Origin: Dehalococcoidia bacterium | GTDB lineage: Bacteria > Chloroflexota > Dehalococcoidia > JAUYDP01 | Assembly (NCBI GenBank): GCA_030691805.1 | Contig: JAUYDP010000192.1 | Coordinates: 1-10,297 of the forward strand | Length of the DNA: 10,297 nt | Reading direction: 5' to 3' | In this document: one piece after another, positions 6,589 through 10,297 of the stretch | Position numbering within the stretch: position 1 is the first letter of the stretch | How the letters are laid out: the number at the start of each line of letters is the position of its first letter | Program-made: the position numbers and the translations under genes | The notes under the pieces: model-generated | Told to the model about the DNA's origin: nothing | The model's input: the letters and a program-made list of their open reading frames with translations, nothing else | The model's database searches: none

Positions 6589-7268
6589 AGATATCTGTCC
6601 TGATGCCGGTATACAACGAGCGGGAGACCATCCAAGAGATAATCCGGCAGGTGCAGGCCGTGGAGCTGGAGAAGGAGATCATCTGCGTTGACGATTTCTC
6701 AACCGACGGCACACGGGAGGTCCTGCAAGAGATAACAGCCGGCGCCAGTAACGTGAAACTCCTCTGCCATTCCAAAAACCTGGGGAAGGGCGCCGCCGTG
6801 AAGACCGGCCTGGAGCAGGTGAACGGCGATGTGGTCATAATCCAGGACGCCGACCTGGAATACGACCCGCAGGACTACCCGCACCTCCTCCGCCCCATCC
6901 TGTCCGGTAAGACCCAGGTCGTATACGGGTCCCGCTTCCTGGGAGAGCATAAGGCTATGTACTTTTGGCACTCCGTGGGAAACAAGCTCCTGACTCTGGC
7001 TACCAATATCCTCTACGACACCACCCTCACGGACATGGAGACCGGTTATAAAGTCTTCACACGAGACGTTGCGCGTAAGATAAGGCTAACCTCCCCCCGC
7101 TGGGGCTTCGACCCGGAGATCACGTCACGGATCCTTCGAATGGGTTATCGCATCTATGAGGTCCCCATCGCCTACGCCGGTCGGGAGTTCTATGAGGGGA
7201 AGAAAATCACCTGGAGGGACGGCTTCACGGTCCTGTTTACCCTGGTGAAATGCCGCTTCTTCGGATAA
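6585..7268 (+). CDS. Family 2 glycosyltransferase, DPM1-like polyprenyl-phosphate glycosyltransferase
   Basis: Probably transfers a hexose from a nucleotide sugar to a polyprenyl phosphate at the cytoplasmic face of the membrane; the sugar cannot be read from sequence. The 227-residue GT-A fold shows MKISVLMPVYNE at the N-terminus, VDDFSTDGT (35-43), KNLGKGAAVKTGL (64-76), the metal-binding D88-A-D90 in QDADLEYDP, YGSRFLG (114-120), and a DPM1-like end (TDMETGYKVF, WGFDPEIT, PIAYAGREFYEGKKI). It lacks C-terminal membrane segments, like the short dolichol-phosphate mannosyltransferase subclass. The ATG overlaps the gpsA stop by 4 nt, with GGAGAG at 6570-6575. The next gene is YfhO-like. In Bacillus subtilis the polyprenyl-phosphate GlcNAc transferase CsbB works with YfhO, so a joint extracytoplasmic glycosylation role is a reasonable inference. 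Confidence 0.88.
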   Translation: MKISVLMPVYNERETIQEIIRQVQAVELEKEIICVDDFSTDGTREVLQEITAGASNVKLLCHSKNLGKGAAVKTGLEQVNGDVVIIQDADLEYDPQDYPHLLRPILSGKTQVVYGSRFLGEHKAMYFWHSVGNKLLTLATNILYDTTLTDMETGYKVFTRDVARKIRLTSPRWGFDPEITSRILRMGYRIYEVPIAYAGREFYEGKKITWRDGFTVLFTLVKCRFFG

Positions 7269-7281
7269 AGTAACTACATTA

Positions 7282-7463
7282 ACCACAGAGCACACAGAGA
7301 GCACAGAGATAAAACCAAAATAATTCTCCACAGTCTCTGCGGTAAAACGATGAGTATTTTGTTCGAACCATGAGACCCTAAAGGTTTCCAAAAAACCTTT
7401 AGGGTCTTAGTGAGCACAGAAAAACATTAAAGAAATCTCTGTGACCTCTGTGGTCTCTGTGGT
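7282..7463. repeat. Inverted arrays of a 9-bp unit (ctctgtggt)
   Basis: Three minus-orientation units (accacagag, cacacagag, agcacagag; 7282-7308) face three plus-orientation units (ctctgtgac, ctctgtggt, ctctgtggt; 7437-7463). As 27-nt inverted arms they match at 23 positions. Two further plus units follow at 7469-7486 after an A-run, and a diverged unit (ctctgcggtaaaa) lies at 7335-7347. The symmetric layout around the 7373-7407 hairpin suggests a single palindromic element filling the gap. Confidence 0.65.
7373..7407. terminator. Strong 15-bp hairpin, possible terminator
   Basis: A perfect 15-bp stem pairs agaccctaaaggttt (7373-7387) with aaacctttagggtct (7393-7407) around a 5-nt loop, ccaaa. 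It lies about 105 nt after the glycosyltransferase stop, where an operon could end. Neither side carries a T-run, so classical intrinsic termination is doubtful. It may instead be the core of the repeat element around it. Confidence 0.4.
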
Positions 7464-7502
7464 AAAAAATCTGTGGTCTTTGTGGTAAAATAATTGTAAC
7501 TA

Positions 7503-10297
7503 TTGAACGACTATCGTAGCGGCCTGCTGGCCAGGCTTGCCCCTCTTGCGCTGGCGGCCATGTTTTTCATCCTGGCCATCGCCTTCTACCGTAAGATAGC
7601 CCTGACCAACCTTATCTTGGTGGACTATGACCTCCTGACCTACTTTTATCCCTACAAAGAGGCCGCGGCGGCAGCGCTACGGGAGGGCAGGATTCCGCTA
7701 TGGAACCCCTACCTTTTCACCGGGGCGCCCTTCCTGGCCAACCCCCAGACCGCCCTCTTCTACCCTTTGAATCTACCCGGCTACTTTCTGCCAGCCCCCC
7801 TGGCCGTCAAGTATTCCATCGTCTTTCACGTCTTCCTGGCAGGGGTATTTATGTACGCCTTCGCCCGCTTCTCCATCGGCCTGGGGTGGGTCGGAGGCCT
7901 CGCCTCTGCCCTGTCCTTCATGTTCGGAGGCTTCCTGACCCAGCAAGTCGGACACATAAACCAGCTCAACGCCGCCATATGGCTCCCCCTGGTCTTCCTG
8001 CTTTTCGACCTGTCCTGGCGGAGGAGACAACCCCTCTTCGCCCTCCTGGGAGGAGTGGCCCTGGCTGCCCAAATACTGGCAGGCCATTCTCAAGAGACGT
8101 TCCTCCTGCTGGTTGCCCTCGGTTTCTACTTCCTCTATAGGATTGGCGGCGCCATGGCGCAACACCCTCACCCTAACTCGCTACCAGAGGGAGAGGGAAC
8201 CGCCCACCAGGACGGGGAGAGGATTCATTCACCCGCAAAAGACGGGTCGCCCTCGACCGGGGGAAAGGAGACCGACAAACAGTTCGATGGGGGGAAAAAC
8301 CCTGTTGCTTTGAAAGAGGGTATTGACCCCCGCTTCTTCTGGGAGAGGGTTGGGGTGATGGCCATCCCCTGGTGGAGGGCGATGGTAAAGGCAACGCCCC
8401 AAATTAGCCGCAAGGTTTTTGAGTCTGCCTCCTGGCCGGCCCTGGCCCTGGCCATAATCCTGGGACTGGGGGTTGGCCTTTCCTTGGTCCAACTTCTTCC
8501 CACCCTAGAGCTTTCCCGGGAGTCTATCCGGGGGGGTGGCCTGGCCTACAACGAGGCTATTTCCTTCTCTCTGCCGCCCTGGCTGTTAGCCCGCTCGCTC
8601 CTGCCATCTTTTAAGGATAGCCCGTTCAGCGAGTATATCGCCTACACGGGGGTGCTGCCATTTCTGCTTGCCGTCTATGGGCTGGTGGGACGGGAATCAC
8701 GCAGATTGGCCTTCTTCTGGGCCGGTTTAGCCGTACTGGCACTCTTCTTGGCCCTGGGAGGCTACAATCCAGCCTACGAGCTTCTCTACAAAGTAGCCCC
8801 GCCTCTTCGCCTGTTCCGGGTGCCCGCCAGATGGCTCTACATCTACGCCTTCGCCATGCCGGTGCTGGCCGGTATTGGCGCCCACCGGCTCTCTATGTCC
8901 GCCGCCGCCATAAGCCTGGGCCGCCCCCTTCGCTCCGTCTTCCTCTGGATAGCGTCGGCTCTGGCGCTGGTGTTCGCCGCAGATTGGATAGCGGGCCGGT
9001 TGAAGGAAGGCGCATCGCTTGAGGTAGCCTGGTCCTGGACCGGCCTTGTGGTCATTGGGGTAATCGCTCTTCACTTTATACCGAAGCTCCCTGGTGTCGG
9101 AACCAGAGCCTTAGCAATATTGGCAATCATTGGAGCCGAGCTCTTCGTCGCAGGCTCCTTTGTTGGGACCAGTATGGCTACCGCGCCCCAGGCTTACGAG
9201 TCGCTGCGGCCGGCCGTGGCCCAAGTGCTCAGGGACCCCGGCATCTTCCGCATCCTCAGCATATCCCGTACCGACTTCGATCCAGGGGACCTACCGGAGA
9301 TAAAGTCCATCTTCAGCCGTTATCTTGGCCAGGAGGAGCTATACCAACTCCTGGTGGCTCTCAAGCTCCAGGAGACCCTTTCGCCCAACACACCAATGAA
9401 GTATGGAATCGCCACCCTCGACGGATATGATGGAGGAGTCCTCCCGTTACGGCGGTACGTGGAATTCAAGGAATTGCTGCTGAACGGCGCGCCCCTGCGT
9501 GAAGCAGCCTCGCTGAGACCCAATCAGGCCGACGCCCTACTGCGGGACCAGCTTTCTGGCATCCCCGATACTCGCGCGCTGGGCCTCTTGAACGTAAAGT
9601 ACATCATCACCGACAAGGTAGGCGACCTTTGGGTAGATAATATTTACTACGACCTCTCGGCGCCGGTAAATATCTCACCGAACTCGTCTTACTCGACTTC
9701 GCTCCTCCCGGCCTTCGAGACGACGTCCCTGGGGCTGATCTTCCGGCTGGAAGGGGCACAAATGCCCGCCGGCCCGGTCCTCCAGGTAACGGTCCGGGAC
9801 CGCCTGGGAAGAATTACCCAACAGGCGGTGGATTCCCAGGCCACCAGGGAGCTGCCCCAGCCGGGAAGCTATCTGGTGAGACTGGAGCTTGAGAAAGCGG
9901 GCTACCCGGTGGAGCTTTCCATACGCTATCTCGGTAGGGGCGGACCTGGTGTCCGCCCAGCGCAGGGGCAGCTTGCCCTACGCGGCCTGAGCCTTATAGA
10001 CGGGCGCACGGGCGCCAGCGAATCGCTGGTCCCCGACCCAAGCCTCCTTCGGGTGCACAGCGGGGACTTGAAAGTGTACCAGAACCTTGACTGGGTGCCC
10101 CGTGCCTTTATCGCCGGTGGAGTCTGGGCAAATGATGACCAGGAATCCCTGGCATTTCTGCGCCAATCGCTGGTGAAAAACTCGCCCCTCCCCGTCCTGA
10201 TTCCCCCACTGGTGTTATGCACGGATAACGCCGCCATGATTGCTGCCTGTGGCTACTACCGCTTCCAGGCAGGCAAGCTCGACGGCTTAGATTTGGA
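7503..10297 (+). CDS. YfhO-family membrane protein, partial, ending in a TsaD-like tail
   Basis: One frame without a stop runs from TTG at 7503 to the window edge (931 codons). The upstream in-frame stop at 7497-7499 limits the start; the first ATG (7560) would cut the N-terminus, and no clear ribosome site is seen. The N-terminal half is polytopic with the family phrases VDYDLLTYFYPYKEA (40-54), GRIPLWNPYLFTGAPFLANPQ (62-82) and GHINQLNAAIWLPL (150-163), then GLSLVQLLPTLELSRE (325-340), PPLRLFRVPARW (433-444) and, in the soluble part, LGLLNVKYIITD (693-704) and NLDWVPRAFI (861-870). YfhO of Bacillus subtilis acts with CsbB in glycosylating lipoteichoic acid; a similar role with the upstream glycosyltransferase is inferred. 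Residues about 221-285 and 811-826 are repeat insertions. From about residue 887 the sequence becomes TsaD-like, and the expected YfhO C-terminal domain is missing. Confidence 0.85.
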   Translation, partial: MNDYRSGLLARLAPLALAAMFFILAIAFYRKIALTNLILVDYDLLTYFYPYKEAAAAALREGRIPLWNPYLFTGAPFLANPQTALFYPLNLPGYFLPAPLAVKYSIVFHVFLAGVFMYAFARFSIGLGWVGGLASALSFMFGGFLTQQVGHINQLNAAIWLPLVFLLFDLSWRRRQPLFALLGGVALAAQILAGHSQETFLLLVALGFYFLYRIGGAMAQHPHPNSLPEGEGTAHQDGERIHSPAKDGSPSTGGKETDKQFDGGKNPVALKEGIDPRFFWERVGVMAIPWWRAMVKATPQISRKVFESASWPALALAIILGLGVGLSLVQLLPTLELSRESIRGGGLAYNEAISFSLPPWLLARSLLPSFKDSPFSEYIAYTGVLPFLLAVYGLVGRESRRLAFFWAGLAVLALFLALGGYNPAYELLYKVAPPLRLFRVPARWLYIYAFAMPVLAGIGAHRLSMSAAAISLGRPLRSVFLWIASALALVFAADWIAGRLKEGASLEVAWSWTGLVVIGVIALHFIPKLPGVGTRALAILAIIGAELFVAGSFVGTSMATAPQAYESLRPAVAQVLRDPGIFRILSISRTDFDPGDLPEIKSIFSRYLGQEELYQLLVALKLQETLSPNTPMKYGIATLDGYDGGVLPLRRYVEFKELLLNGAPLREAASLRPNQADALLRDQLSGIPDTRALGLLNVKYIITDKVGDLWVDNIYYDLSAPVNISPNSSYSTSLLPAFETTSLGLIFRLEGAQMPAGPVLQVTVRDRLGRITQQAVDSQATRELPQPGSYLVRLELEKAGYPVELSIRYLGRGGPGVRPAQGQLALRGLSLIDGRTGASESLVPDPSLLRVHSGDLKVYQNLDWVPRAFIAGGVWANDDQESLAFLRQSLVKNSPLPVLIPPLVLCTDNAAMIAACGYYRFQAGKLDGLDL
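8169..8357. repeat. In-frame palindromic repeat element inside the YfhO-like gene
   Basis: Arms at 8169-8198 and 8328-8357 are inverted, matching at 22 of 30 positions. The plus strand of the left arm reads PHPNSLPEGEG, and the minus strand of the right arm reads HHPNPLPEEAG, the familiar mistranslation of a dispersed bacterial repeat. The span is 189 bp, exactly 63 codons, with no stop. It interrupts the protein between membrane segments (after FYFLYRI, before SWPALALAIILGLG) with a polar, Gly/Pro/charge-rich stretch unlike the flanks. Element boundaries are approximate; insertion into an ancestral gene is inference. Confidence 0.72.
9934..9981. repeat. Second in-frame palindromic block inside the YfhO-like gene
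   Basis: A perfect 8-bp stem gggcggac/gtccgccc (9938-9945, 9951-9958) with a 5-nt loop is followed by gggca/tgccc (9966-9970, 9974-9978). Words gtaggg and ccctac flank the 48-nt block (16 codons), which encodes Gly/Arg/Pro-rich GRGGPGVRPAQGQL in a beta-rich soluble domain. The GGCGGAC arm and the caggggca word are the same as those in the non-coding repeats at 121-249. Confidence 0.55.
10161..10297 (+). pseudogene. tsaD: C-terminal fragment of TsaD fused in frame to YfhO-like gene
   Basis: The last 45 codons read as the C-terminus of TsaD, the tRNA N6-threonylcarbamoyladenosine synthesis protein: SPLPVLIPPLVLCTDNAAMIAACGYYRF and then GLDL, close to the usual end of the family. CTDNAAMIAA is a hallmark of TsaD. 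The roughly 300 upstream residues with the metal-binding HxxxH and ATP-binding motifs are absent, so this fragment cannot make t6A. It is in the same frame as the YfhO-like protein. The exact joint is uncertain because phrases before it (LRQ, and earlier AGGV.AN) loosely resemble both families. It may be a genuine fusion remnant or an assembly joint; the stop lies beyond the window. Confidence 0.8.

Larger units (their letters stand above)
7269..7502. other. AT-richer intergenic gap made mostly of repeats
   Basis: This 234-bp gap contains no gene. It is clearly richer in A and T than its flanks and consists of arrays of a 9-bp unit (ctctgtggt and its complement) on both sides of a strong hairpin. 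No convincing promoter for the next gene was found; taaaat at 7486-7491 could act as a weak -10. Confidence 0.7.

Noticed and set aside
7700..8140. 146-codon open frame on the plus strand
   Set aside because: It lies in another frame of the YfhO-like gene and is Arg/Pro-rich without motifs.

Overview
The window is a bacterial chromosome segment, probably from a Chloroflexota (Dehalococcoidia-like) genome. That placement is inference. It rests on moderately high GC in the genes, heavy use of TTG and GTG starts, and the style of the GpsA (GTTTWG) and PlsY (GSGRTGAAN) motifs. No rRNA, tRNA or CRISPR array is visible. All recognised genes lie on the + strand.

Positions 1-549 carry no credible gene and are packed with nested palindromic and inverted repeats. 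A near-consensus sigma-70-type promoter (550-578) then drives a tight run of seven genes to 7268: argF (ornithine carbamoyltransferase), cdaA (diadenylate cyclase), a YbbR-repeat protein of CdaR type, der (ribosome-assembly GTPase), plsY and gpsA (first steps of phospholipid synthesis), and a DPM1-like family 2 glycosyltransferase. Spacing is 10 nt or less throughout, and der/plsY, plsY/gpsA and gpsA/glycosyltransferase overlap by 4 nt. The run joins arginine synthesis, c-di-AMP signalling, 50S assembly and glycerolipid synthesis in one apparent transcript.

A 234-bp AT-richer gap (7269-7502) holds inverted arrays of a 9-bp unit around a perfect 15-bp hairpin. After it, one uninterrupted frame runs from a TTG at 7503 off the end of the window (931 codons seen). 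It encodes a large YfhO-family membrane protein, plausibly the partner of the preceding glycosyltransferase, as in CsbB-YfhO of Bacillus subtilis.

This last gene is the most unusual part of the window. It contains two in-frame insertions of repeat-like DNA: a roughly 190-bp element with inverted ends at 8169-8357, and a small hairpin block at about 9934-9981. Its 3' end changes, without a frame break, from YfhO-like sequence into the C-terminal tail of TsaD (the tRNA t6A synthesis protein), with the hallmark CTDNAAMIAACGYY. The YfhO C-terminal domain and almost all of TsaD are missing. This is either a genuine deletion fusion or an assembly chimera.
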